From UBA9410 sp036123585 (GTDB lineage Bacteria; Actinomycetota; Acidimicrobiia; Acidimicrobiales; MedAcidi-G1): a DNA stretch of 64,000 nucleotides. A program made the position numbers and the translations under genes. The stretch's first letter is position 1. Each line of letters starts with the position of its first letter. Shown one piece after another: positions 8,411 to 16,221 of the stretch. The stretch lies in assembly GCA_036123585.1 (NCBI GenBank), contig JAZADN010000089.1, forward strand, positions 7,301-71,300. The letters run 5' to 3'. The notes beneath the pieces were generated by a model. The model did no database searches and was not told the origin of the DNA. It was given only the letters and a program-made list of their open reading frames with translations.

Positions 8411-9604
8411 ATGACGATCAACCCGGGCTTCAGGTCGCTGGCGCCATACGTCTGGCCGATCTACGCACCGTGGATGGCGGCCAGCCTGGGCATGAGTGTC
8501 CTACTGGTGGCCCTACCGATTCTGCTGATCGACGCAGGACAGGGCTACGCGGTGGCCGGCGTTGTGGCAGGGGCTGGCGGGGCTGGGGCGACGGCTGCCG
8601 CTCTTCCCACTGGATGGTCGACTGACCGCTGGGGGCCGGCACGCGTGGGTGTGGGGTCGCTCGTCCTGATGGTCTCCTCGGCCGCGATGATGGCCATCTG
8701 GGAACACCCGGCTTGGCTAGGCGTCCACCACTTCCTCTTTGGGGCGGGGTCGCTGGGAGTGATGCTGTCCCGCCAGGCCGATTTGACTGCCCGCATCCCG
8801 GTGGTGCTGCGAGGTCGGGCGATGTCGCTGATGGGTGGGTCAATGCGCTTCTCGGTCTTCCTTGGGACGGCCATCGGCGGTGTCCTCGTCGACCTAGTGG
8901 GGGCCAGGGGCGCCTTCGTCGCTGCGGGCTTGGGAGCGGCCATCGGCTTACCCGCGGTTCTACCCGGAGCCCGGCATCCGGATACCGAGGTGGCGTCCGT
9001 CGGGGGCGGGGGCCCGCACCTCGGAACGGTGGTACGACGTCATCGCCGTCGCTTGCTCCACGCCGGCCTTTTCGGCCTATCGGCCATGGCCACTCGGGAG
9101 GGCCGGATGGTCCTCCTTCCGTTGGTTGGCGTGGCACTTGGTCTTGCTCCGTCGAGCATCGGAATACTGGTGGCTGCCGGGTATGCCGCCGACCTGGTGC
9201 TCTTCCCGGTGTCCGGCATGGTTATGGACCGTTTCGGACGCCGGACGGCCATGGTCCCTGCCTACGGCCTTCTCGCTGGCGGCCTGCTGTCCCTGATGAT
9301 CGCCGACTCCTCGACCGGCGTGTTGCTCGCCGGTCTTGTCATGGGTGTGGGTAACGGTCTGAGCTCCGGGTCGCTTTTCACGCTGAGTAGCGACGTGGCG
9401 CCCGCCGAGGGCACAGCCACCTTCCTCTCCGCCGTGTCGCTACTGACCGATGGTGGGCGGATCGTTGGCCCGGTGGTCGTGGGTGTTGTAGCCGATCAGT
9501 GGGGTTTGGATGCCGCTGCGCTGGCGCTATCCGCGGTAATGGTTGCTGGCGTGTTATGGCTGGGCCTGGTCGTAGGAGAGACGGGGGAGCGGTCGGGTGC
9601 CTGA
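8411..9604 (+). CDS. Major facilitator superfamily transporter
   Basis: 397 residues made of about 12 hydrophobic segments. The cytoplasmic loop after helix 2 reads GWSTDRWGPARVG, close to the MFS motif A (G-x-x-x-D-R-x-G-R-R), and the equivalent in the second half is GMVMDRFGRRTAM. It is an inner-membrane secondary transporter, probably an exporter or drug/metabolite carrier, substrate unknown. The 3' end overlaps the flavin monooxygenase start by 8 bases, which suggests the pair act together. Confidence 0.82.
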   Translation: MTINPGFRSLAPYVWPIYAPWMAASLGMSVLLVALPILLIDAGQGYAVAGVVAGAGGAGATAAALPTGWSTDRWGPARVGVGSLVLMVSSAAMMAIWEHPAWLGVHHFLFGAGSLGVMLSRQADLTARIPVVLRGRAMSLMGGSMRFSVFLGTAIGGVLVDLVGARGAFVAAGLGAAIGLPAVLPGARHPDTEVASVGGGGPHLGTVVRRHRRRLLHAGLFGLSAMATREGRMVLLPLVGVALGLAPSSIGILVAAGYAADLVLFPVSGMVMDRFGRRTAMVPAYGLLAGGLLSLMIADSSTGVLLAGLVMGVGNGLSSGSLFTLSSDVAPAEGTATFLSAVSLLTDGGRIVGPVVVGVVADQWGLDAAALALSAVMVAGVLWLGLVVGETGERSGA

Positions 9605-10868
9605 CGAGGAGCGGGTCCTCCTGGCTGGCGGCGGAATCGGCGGCTTGGTGGCGGCGCTCTGTCTCCACCGGGCTGGCCGGGAGGTGGTCGTTTTCGAGGC
9701 GGTCGGAGAGCCGCGTGAACTGGGAGTGGGCATCAACCTCCTGCCCCACTCGGTCCGAGTGCTTGAGGAACTAGGTCTAGGCGACGTGCTTTCCTCCGCG
9801 GGTGTGAAGACTGCCGAGTTGCGGTTGCTTTCTGAAGACGGGGTCCTCATCTGGTCAGAGCCGCGCGGCTTGGCCGCCGGGAGCCCCTGGCCGCAGGTGT
9901 CCATCCACCGTGGGCGCCTCCAGATGCTGCTTCTTGAGGAGGTACGTTCGACCCTCGGTGCAGACCGGGTACTGACCGGTAGGCGGCTCACCGCCTTCGA
10001 GCAAAGTGGCTCCGAAGTGACGGTGCAGTTCGCGGACCCGGACGGGACCGAGATCGCTCCGCAGCGCGGCGCTCTGCTGGTGGGCTGCGATGGGCTGCAC
10101 TCGACGGTCCGGCGCGCTCTCGTGGACGGAGACGACCCGCTGCACCATTCAGGTCTTGTCCTTTGGCGGGGAGCGGTCGAGTTGCCGCCGTATCTGGACG
10201 GACGGACCATGTTCATGGCCGGGGACGACCGCCAAAAGGTGGTGGTCTATCCGATCCGGGGATGCACGGATCCTGGTGGCACCGTCCTCGTCAACTGGGT
10301 CGCCGAACGGCCTGCGGTCGGCGAGTCGGCGACCATCGACTGGAACGTCCCGGTGGATCCCGCCGAGATAGCCCCTTGGTACTCCGAGTGGGACTTCGGG
10401 TGGATCCACCTCGGCGAGATGATCGCAGCCAGCGACGTGGCCTACGTGTTTCCCATGGTCGACCGTCACCCGCTGGAAAGGTGGAGCCACGGCCGGGTGA
10501 CGCTCCTGGGAGATGCCGCCCACCCGATGAGGCCCAACGGCAGCAACGGAGCCAGTCAGGCCATCCTTGACGCTGAGGCCCTGGCAAAGGCTCTGTCGAC
10601 ATATGCCGATCCGATGGTCGCTCTAGTCGCTTACGAGGCTGAACGCCGAGAGGCGACCAGCCGGCTGGTCTTGGCCAACCGCCGGGCCGGGCCGGAGAGT
10701 GTCATGCAGTGGGTGGCAGACCGGTGTGACGGTGGGTGCGGCGAGACCACCGGCGGGCGTCACGTGTGCGTCCCGTATGGGGACCTGACCCGGGAGGCGA
10801 ACGCCTACAAGGAACTGGCAGGCTTCGACACGGCCACGCTCCGGACGCTGGCCGACAACGGCGCCTGA
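9597..10868 (+). CDS. FAD-dependent aromatic monooxygenase (salicylate hydroxylase-like)
   Basis: 423 residues. The N-terminal FAD motif is LAGGGIGG (residues 9-16) with the end-of-strand Glu in VVFEAV. A DG-type motif appears as LVGCDGLHSTVRR, and the second FAD motif LLGDAAHPMRPNGSNGA lies near 305. This is the signature set of class A flavoprotein hydroxylases, which insert one oxygen atom into aromatic or polyketide substrates using NAD(P)H. The start is GTG 9597, inside the end of the MFS gene. A YciI-type small protein follows 20 bases later. Confidence 0.83.
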   Translation: MPDEERVLLAGGGIGGLVAALCLHRAGREVVVFEAVGEPRELGVGINLLPHSVRVLEELGLGDVLSSAGVKTAELRLLSEDGVLIWSEPRGLAAGSPWPQVSIHRGRLQMLLLEEVRSTLGADRVLTGRRLTAFEQSGSEVTVQFADPDGTEIAPQRGALLVGCDGLHSTVRRALVDGDDPLHHSGLVLWRGAVELPPYLDGRTMFMAGDDRQKVVVYPIRGCTDPGGTVLVNWVAERPAVGESATIDWNVPVDPAEIAPWYSEWDFGWIHLGEMIAASDVAYVFPMVDRHPLERWSHGRVTLLGDAAHPMRPNGSNGASQAILDAEALAKALSTYADPMVALVAYEAERREATSRLVLANRRAGPESVMQWVADRCDGGCGETTGGRHVCVPYGDLTREANAYKELAGFDTATLRTLADNGA

Positions 10869-10888
10869 ATCGGGCGCAGGAGGAGACC

Positions 10889-11161
10889 ATGCACTTCGTC
10901 ATCCACGCCTTCGACCGCCCCGATGCGGGCGACCTGCGGGCCAGGACCCGTGCAGCCCACCTCGAGTACGTCTCCGGCTTTGACGTGGCCTATGGCGGAC
11001 CGATGCTGACCGACGATGGTGAGATGTGCGGGTCCCTCATCGTCTTGGAGGCTGAGAATCGGGCGGCCGCCGAGACGTTCGCTGCTGGCGATCCCTATAC
11101 GAGGGCCGGCCTGTTCCGCGACGTGTCGATCACGGCGATGAGGCCTGTGCTCGGCGTCTGA
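10889..11161 (+). CDS. YciI-family small protein (dimeric alpha/beta barrel)
   Basis: 90 residues. It begins MHFVIHAFDRPDAGDLR, then has RAAHLEYV, GGPMLTDDGEMCGSLIVLE and a final DPYTRAGLF-type segment, the pattern of YciI proteins including the conserved His and Asp. A strong GGAGGAG lies 4 bases before ATG 10889. YciI members are small stand-alone enzymes or accessory folds of unknown substrate. Placement behind the monooxygenase suggests a role in the same oxidative pathway. Confidence 0.75.
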   Translation: MHFVIHAFDRPDAGDLRARTRAAHLEYVSGFDVAYGGPMLTDDGEMCGSLIVLEAENRAAAETFAAGDPYTRAGLFRDVSITAMRPVLGV

Positions 11162-11175
11162 GGACTGTCAGGGTC

Positions 11176-11988
11176 TCAGGCCGGCTCGGGGAGGCTTTCG
11201 AGGAATGCCAGCATCGGTGGGTTGAGGAGTTCTGGCTTCTCCAGATTGGCTGAATGGCCGGCATTCGGAATCACCACGAATTCCGACGGCCCACTCAGGC
11301 CCTCGGCGAGGGCGCGGCCGTCGTCGAGGGGAATGGCCATGTCCACGTCGCCGTGGAACGTGATCGCCGGACAGGCGATCTCGCCGATCCGGTCGGTGAT
11401 GTCGTCACGCCCGAACAGGCACTCCTTGGCATCGAGCCAACGTGTGACGGGTCGCGCCACCCACTTGCCCCGCCAGTAGCGCGCGTCGGCGAACTCGGGT
11501 CCGAAGAGTGCCGCCTGCATCGCTTCGCCGAGGTCGCCCACCATGCCCATCTCCATGGCGGCGTCGAAGAGGGCCTGGTAGCCAGCCGCCTCCTCGTCGG
11601 TGTAGGTCCCGGCCTCGCTATCGACGAGGACTAGCGCCCGGACACGCTTTGGCGCGGTAAGGGCGGCTCGCAGAGACAGGAAGCCACCTTGCGACATGCC
11701 ACCCAGGACCGCACTGTCCAGATGGAGATGGTCCATGAGGGCTAGGACGTCCTTGGCGAGATCCCAGTAGTCGAAGGGACCGTCGTGGATCGTCTGACCC
11801 CACCCCCTCTCGTCGTATGCGATCACCCGCCAGCCGGCGTCTGCTAGCGGCTCGACCTGGTGGACCCACATCTCGTGGTCCATGGCGAAGCCGTGACTCA
11901 ACACGATGGCCGGGGCTTCGGGCCCTGACTCCGGGTGGGTGTCTTGATAGTGGATGGTCTGGCCGTTTACCCCAGCGAAGGGCATCGC
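11176..11988 (-). CDS. Alpha/beta hydrolase (Ser nucleophile)
   Basis: 270 residues. It has the oxyanion segment VLSHGFAMDHEMW, a nucleophile elbow GGMSQGG, a conserved Asp in FHGDVDMAIP and the catalytic His in PNAGHSANLEKPE. This is a typical cytosolic esterase, lactonase or C-C bond hydrolase. I chose ATG 11988 because GGAG is 9 bases upstream. ATG 12009 is an alternative adding 7 residues; it sits 13 bases after a TACGGT box at 12023-12028. It converges on the YciI gene and diverges from the Old Yellow Enzyme gene. Confidence 0.8.
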   Translation of the reverse strand, partial: AMPFAGVNGQTIHYQDTHPESGPEAPAIVLSHGFAMDHEMWVHQVEPLADAGWRVIAYDERGWGQTIHDGPFDYWDLAKDVLALMDHLHLDSAVLGGMSQGGFLSLRAALTAPKRVRALVLVDSEAGTYTDEEAAGYQALFDAAMEMGMVGDLGEAMQAALFGPEFADARYWRGKWVARPVTRWLDAKECLFGRDDITDRIGEIACPAITFHGDVDMAIPLDDGRALAEGLSGPSEFVVIPNAGHSANLEKPELLNPPMLAFLESLPEPA

Positions 11989-12059
11989 TCTCAACTCCGC
12001 TCGCGTCATGGTCGGACAGGCGACCGTAGCCGGTGGTCTCGGGTTCGAGAAGTGGGCTC

Positions 12060-12065
12060 TAGGTT
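12060..12065 (+). promoter_or_regulatory. Leaderless -10 box for the Old Yellow Enzyme gene
   Basis: TAGGTT is followed by exactly 6 bases and GTG 12072. There is no ribosome site in between, so transcription and translation starts should coincide. Confidence 0.5.
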
Positions 12066-12071
12066 GGCCGA

Positions 12072-13151
12072 GTGCCCCGGCTCATGGATCCCGCCCGCTT
12101 CGGCGAACTCGACCTCGCCAACCGGGTGGTCATGGCCCCGATGACCCGGTCACGGGCCACCATCGACGGCTATGCCACCGGGCTGATGGCCGGGTACTAC
12201 GGCGCCCGGGCCACCGCCGGGCTGATCGTCACCGAGGGGATCGCCCCCAGCGAGGTGGGCAAGGGCTACTGCCGCACCCCGGTACTCGATGGGCCCGACC
12301 GGGTACCCGCCTGGCGGAGGGTCACTGACGCCGTCCATGCCGGTGGTGGCCGGATCGTCGCTCAAGCCATGCACTGCGGCCGAGTGGCCCACGTGGGTAA
12401 TAAGGCGCCGGGTGCCGACACGGTGGCGCCGACGGCCATCCGCGCTCAGGGACTCATGTACACCGACGAGGAAGGAATGCAGCCCTTTGATGACCCCAGG
12501 GAGCTCGCCACTGAGGAGGTGGCGACGGTCGTGGGGGAGTACCGGCGTTTCGCCGCGTTGGCCGCTGATGCTGGCTTCGACGCCGTAGAACTCCACGGCA
12601 CGAGTGGCTACCTGCCTGCCCAGTTCCTGTGCACAGGCACAAACCGGCGCACCGACCGCTACGGCGGAACGGTCGAAGGGCGGATTCGCTTTCCGGTCGA
12701 GGTGCTGGAAGCGATGGTGGAAGAGATCGGTGCCGGCCGGGTGGCCCTTCGTATCTGTCCGGGCAATCCATTCAACGACCTGGTCGACGATCGTCCGGAG
12801 GACATCGAGGAGACCTTCCGGGCCTTCCTGACTGCTATCAGACCGTTCGGCCTGGCGTATTTGCACGTGATCCGACGCCATCCGGGGGACCCCGGCGTGG
12901 TTCTGGACAACGTCGCCATGGCCAGGAAGTTCCACGACGGGGCGATCATTGCCAACGACTCATATGACGCCGTCGAGGCCGACTCGGAAATCAACACCGA
13001 GCGGTGCGATGCAGTTTCCTTCGGTCGACACTTTCTGGCGACCCCAGACCTGGTGGCCCGGATCGTCAACGGCCGGAAGCCCGAACGCTTCGATCCGAAG
13101 ACGCTCTACACCCAAGGCCCATCTGGGTACACGGAGTTCCCGGGGAGATGA
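12072..13151 (+). CDS. NADH:flavin oxidoreductase, Old Yellow Enzyme family
   Basis: 359 residues forming a TIM barrel that binds FMN. Diagnostic elements are VVMAPMTRSRA near the N-terminus, QAMHCGRVAH, the barrel segment FDAVELHGTSGYLPAQF, and NRRTDRYGGTVEGRIRF. The usual HGANGYL(I/L)DQF element is changed to HGTSGYLPAQF, so Asn and Asp at that place are replaced. OYE enzymes reduce activated C=C bonds. The start is GTG 12072, the only start near the TAGGTT box. Confidence 0.85.
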   Translation: MPRLMDPARFGELDLANRVVMAPMTRSRATIDGYATGLMAGYYGARATAGLIVTEGIAPSEVGKGYCRTPVLDGPDRVPAWRRVTDAVHAGGGRIVAQAMHCGRVAHVGNKAPGADTVAPTAIRAQGLMYTDEEGMQPFDDPRELATEEVATVVGEYRRFAALAADAGFDAVELHGTSGYLPAQFLCTGTNRRTDRYGGTVEGRIRFPVEVLEAMVEEIGAGRVALRICPGNPFNDLVDDRPEDIEETFRAFLTAIRPFGLAYLHVIRRHPGDPGVVLDNVAMARKFHDGAIIANDSYDAVEADSEINTERCDAVSFGRHFLATPDLVARIVNGRKPERFDPKTLYTQGPSGYTEFPGR

Positions 13152-13173
13152 CCCGGGCAATATGCTGGAAATC

Positions 13174-13203
13174 TTGGTAGCAAACTAGTTCTTCTCGTAG
13201 GAT
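13174..13203 (+). promoter_or_regulatory. Promoter of the MarR gene, leaderless type
   Basis: TTGGTA (13174-13179), an 18-base spacer, and TAGGAT (13198-13203) form a reasonable vegetative promoter. The box is 6 bases from ATG 13210, so the transcript would start at the ATG. Confidence 0.5.
13183..13190. promoter_or_regulatory. Possible MarR operator (AACTAGTT palindrome)
   Basis: A perfect 8-base palindrome lies inside the -35/-10 spacer of the marR promoter, a usual place for a MarR autorepressor to bind. It is short, so the evidence is mainly positional. Confidence 0.3.
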
Positions 13204-13209
13204 GCCGCT

Positions 13210-13692
13210 ATGGACGTCGCCACCCTCGGGCTGCTCCTCACCCGGCTGGGCCGCCTGAACGAGCACTTCCTCGCCGAGCACCACCGGCGCCACGACACCA
13301 CCTCGGCGGAGGCAGCAGTTCTCCTCCTCCTGGCCAACGCACCAGAAGAGGCGGTCAACCCGTCAGTCATCGCTGAGCGGATCGTCCAGACCTCCGGCGG
13401 CCTCACCGCGACACTCAAGCGACTTCAGGCCAGGGGTTTGGTCGAGCGACGCCCGGATCCCTGCGACGGCCGGGGGCGACTCGTGGCCCTGACTGCCGCT
13501 GGCCGGGCTGCCCACGACACCGTCTTCGCGGACCTCGTGGACCGCTACCGTCTCGTTTTCGCCGACGTCGACGACGGAGCCGCCCTTGTCGCCGTTCGGG
13601 ATCTGATGCGTGGCTTCGAACGCTTCACGGGCGCCACTTCGAGTGCCTGGTGGACCCACGACCAAGACCACGTCCAGGAGGGAGTCCGATGA
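13210..13692 (+). CDS. MarR-family transcriptional regulator
   Basis: 160 residues. The winged helix is visible as NPSVIAERIVQTSGGLTATLKRLQARGLVERRP followed by DGRGRLVALT, the MarR recognition helix and wing (roughly residues 52-100). MarR dimers usually repress their own and adjacent genes and are released by small phenolic or lipophilic ligands. The stop overlaps the start of a TauD-type dioxygenase gene (ATGA), so the regulator most likely controls that operon. A palindrome in its promoter spacer fits autoregulation. Confidence 0.85.
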   Translation: MDVATLGLLLTRLGRLNEHFLAEHHRRHDTTSAEAAVLLLLANAPEEAVNPSVIAERIVQTSGGLTATLKRLQARGLVERRPDPCDGRGRLVALTAAGRAAHDTVFADLVDRYRLVFADVDDGAALVAVRDLMRGFERFTGATSSAWWTHDQDHVQEGVR

Positions 13693-14543
13693 GGACCACC
13701 GACGCCCCTTCTGCGGGTAGCAGCGGATTGGAACTCCGTGCTCTCTCAGGACGCATTGGCGTCGAGGCCGTCGATCCCCGCCTCGACCGGTTGCTCCACG
13801 ACAGCGCCGTCCGCGCAGAACTGCGCCGTGCGATGCTCGATCACCACGTGGTGGTGCTTCGCGAGCTGGATCCCTCGCCGGAAGAGCACGTTGTCCTTGC
13901 CTCGGCCCTCGGCCAGCCCATGGTCCCTGAGGACCACTTGCCGAAGCGTGACGGACACCCGTTGGTTTGTCGATTCGACTCTGCGGTCGGCTACAAGGCC
14001 GACCGCTGGCATACCGACGGCACCTTTCGCGAGACCATTCCGAGCGCCGCGGTCCTTGTCATGCGAACCGGCCCGGACGCGGGTGGCGATACGACATGGA
14101 CCAACTGTTGCGCCGCCTACGAGGAGCTATCAGGTGGCATGAAGTCGTTACTGGACGGACGAAAGGCCCTTCACGACCAGGGGCCCGATGCGAAGGCCGT
14201 CCATCCGGTGGTCGTCGCCCACCCCGAGACGGGACACCCAATCCTCTTCGTAAACGAAATCTTCAGTCGGGGGATCATCAACCTGCCGCCCGACGAGAGC
14301 AGCGCCATCCTGCCGTTCCTGATCCGGCACGCGTCGCGACCAGACTTCACCTATCGGCACCGGTGGAGGGAGGGCGATGTGGTGATCTGGGACAACCGGA
14401 GTACCCAGCACTACGCCCTCTTCGACTTCGTGGGCCAGCGTGTCGTCGAACGGGTGCATTTGGCCGGAGGCCCGATGGAGCCCTACCGCCTCGAAGCCAG
14501 CGCCACGGGGGACAAGGCCGCTGGTGAGGGTCCGTGGACGTGA
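13689..14543 (+). CDS. TauD/TfdA-family Fe(II)/2-oxoglutarate dioxygenase
   Basis: 284 residues. The iron-binding triad is visible as H108-x-D110 in RWHTDGTF and the distal His near 241 in NRSTQHYAL, with the 2-oxoglutarate-binding Arg in RVVERVHL. TauD/TfdA enzymes hydroxylate substrates such as taurine, phenoxyacetate or sulfate esters, often leading to bond cleavage. ATG 13689 overlaps the marR stop and has a GGAG-rich ribosome site. The 3' end overlaps the next gene by 10 bases, giving a tight three-gene unit. Confidence 0.83.
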   Translation: MRTTDAPSAGSSGLELRALSGRIGVEAVDPRLDRLLHDSAVRAELRRAMLDHHVVVLRELDPSPEEHVVLASALGQPMVPEDHLPKRDGHPLVCRFDSAVGYKADRWHTDGTFRETIPSAAVLVMRTGPDAGGDTTWTNCCAAYEELSGGMKSLLDGRKALHDQGPDAKAVHPVVVAHPETGHPILFVNEIFSRGIINLPPDESSAILPFLIRHASRPDFTYRHRWREGDVVIWDNRSTQHYALFDFVGQRVVERVHLAGGPMEPYRLEASATGDKAAGEGPWT

Positions 14544-16162
14544 CCCGGTTACCGGGTACGAGGAGCACGGGCGGTTGGCGAAACCCGTACCTGGCCGATA
14601 GCGAGAATCCCATCGCCCATGGCCGGTGCGACCAGCGCGATAGCACCGACCTTGCCGGTCCTGTACCCGATGGCGCCGAGGAGCTCGGTGAGGAGGACCG
14701 ACAGTTCACATGGCTGGGACCAGGACATTTCGGTGGCCTCATCTCTGGCCTCTACCCGGACGGGCGGCGCACCATCTGGAGCAATGGCCGGGAGTGCATC
14801 GCCAAACTGGATCACGACACCCTGGAGATACTCGCCACCTGGGACCTGTCACATGAGCGACCCGACGAGCCACCCAGCACGCCTGCCGACTGGGTGGAGG
14901 GTATAGCCGGACTTGACGAGGGGATTCACGGCGACGACGACAGTCCCGTGATCCATGCTGCCGGACTGGCCGCCCGTTTCCTGACCGGCCTCGACGGGGT
15001 CTATGCCCTCCTCGACTGCGAGCACACCCTGTTCCTTGGTCGGACGAAGGCCGTAGTGGCCTACGCCGAGGTCGACCCGACTGACCGGCGTTCGGCGCTC
15101 GTCGAGACGGCCCGGTGGTCAAAGCCGGACGAGGTCACGGGCGCGTTCGTGGGTGTGAACATGACACCCGACGGGCGCCTCGTCCTGTCGACTGACCACG
15201 GCTGGCTGGTCAGTCTTGCCCGGGACTTCGCCGACTACGTCGCCGTTCGCCTGCCCGGTGCCGTCGAGGTGGACGGGATCGGTGGCGTCCGCGACGTGGC
15301 TGCCGAGCACTGCGCCCGAATGGAGGCCGAGCGGGGTAACACCGGCTACGGCTGGGTCCGCACCAGCCTGTGCTGCGATAGCGAAGGGGGCGTTTACACC
15401 AGCTCCGTCGACCACACCCACCGCGTGATCTGGACCGGCAATCAGTTCTCCTTTGATGAAGCGGACGGCGCCTGGAGCGCCCCATACCGCAACGGCACAG
15501 GGCGCGGGTCTGGCACGACGCCATCGTTGATGGGCGACGATCCGGAAGGCGACCGGTTCGTTGTCATCGGCGACGGCGATGACGTGGTCAATGTCACGCT
15601 TTTCTGGCGTGATGCAATCCCGGCCGACTGGGTTTGTCTACCCGGAGCGCCGTCAAGACGTATCGCAGGCCTAGGCCCGGCCCACATGGGCGACCCCAAC
15701 CGTTCAGCCATCCAGACCGAGCAGTCGATCACCGTGGCCGGCTGGGGCGCCATGACCGTCGACAACGAACCCGGCTCGTTGCCCGAGTGGCTGCCGCAGA
15801 GGGGTGCCCGGCTCCTGTGCTTCTTCCTCGGCCACCACGATCGCTTTCGACCGTCGGGCATGCACAAGTACGAGTGGGACCCCGCTGCCCGCAGTCTGCA
15901 GGAGGCCTGGGTGGCCGACGTGGCGTCGCCCAACTCTGTGCCGTACGTCAGTCTTGGCTCCGACACCGTCTACACCTGTGGGACCCGAGACGGGCGGTGG
16001 ACCATCGAGGCCGTCTCATGGTCGACCGGGAAGCCTCGGGGCCACTGGGTGGTCGGCGATAGCCAGTTCAACACCCTCGGCGCCGGCGTCCACCTCGACA
16101 ACGCTGGCCGGATCGTTTTCGGGAACGTGTTCGGCAAGACCAGAATTCTTCGGAGTCCCTGA
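14534..16162 (+). CDS. Unknown protein, probably beta-propeller-like
   Basis: 542 residues; I do not recognise the family. It has no signal peptide and no membrane segment. It is rich in short strands separated by turns with repeated patterns such as LYPDGRRTIWSNG, TPDGRLVLSTDHGWLVSL and LDNAGRIVFGNVFG. Those resemble blades of a propeller or SMP-30/quinoprotein-like fold. Several Trp and His residues are spread through it. The start is GTG 14534 within the end of the dioxygenase gene, so it is part of the marR-dioxygenase operon and may process the same compound. The fold is an inference. Confidence 0.55.
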   Translation: MDVTRLPGTRSTGGWRNPYLADSENPIAHGRCDQRDSTDLAGPVPDGAEELGEEDRQFTWLGPGHFGGLISGLYPDGRRTIWSNGRECIAKLDHDTLEILATWDLSHERPDEPPSTPADWVEGIAGLDEGIHGDDDSPVIHAAGLAARFLTGLDGVYALLDCEHTLFLGRTKAVVAYAEVDPTDRRSALVETARWSKPDEVTGAFVGVNMTPDGRLVLSTDHGWLVSLARDFADYVAVRLPGAVEVDGIGGVRDVAAEHCARMEAERGNTGYGWVRTSLCCDSEGGVYTSSVDHTHRVIWTGNQFSFDEADGAWSAPYRNGTGRGSGTTPSLMGDDPEGDRFVVIGDGDDVVNVTLFWRDAIPADWVCLPGAPSRRIAGLGPAHMGDPNRSAIQTEQSITVAGWGAMTVDNEPGSLPEWLPQRGARLLCFFLGHHDRFRPSGMHKYEWDPAARSLQEAWVADVASPNSVPYVSLGSDTVYTCGTRDGRWTIEAVSWSTGKPRGHWVVGDSQFNTLGAGVHLDNAGRIVFGNVFGKTRILRSP

Positions 16163-16221
16163 GTCAGATACTGCTCGATTCGACGTGCCCGGATGGCCTC
16201 CCAGCGGCTACAACGGGGCCC

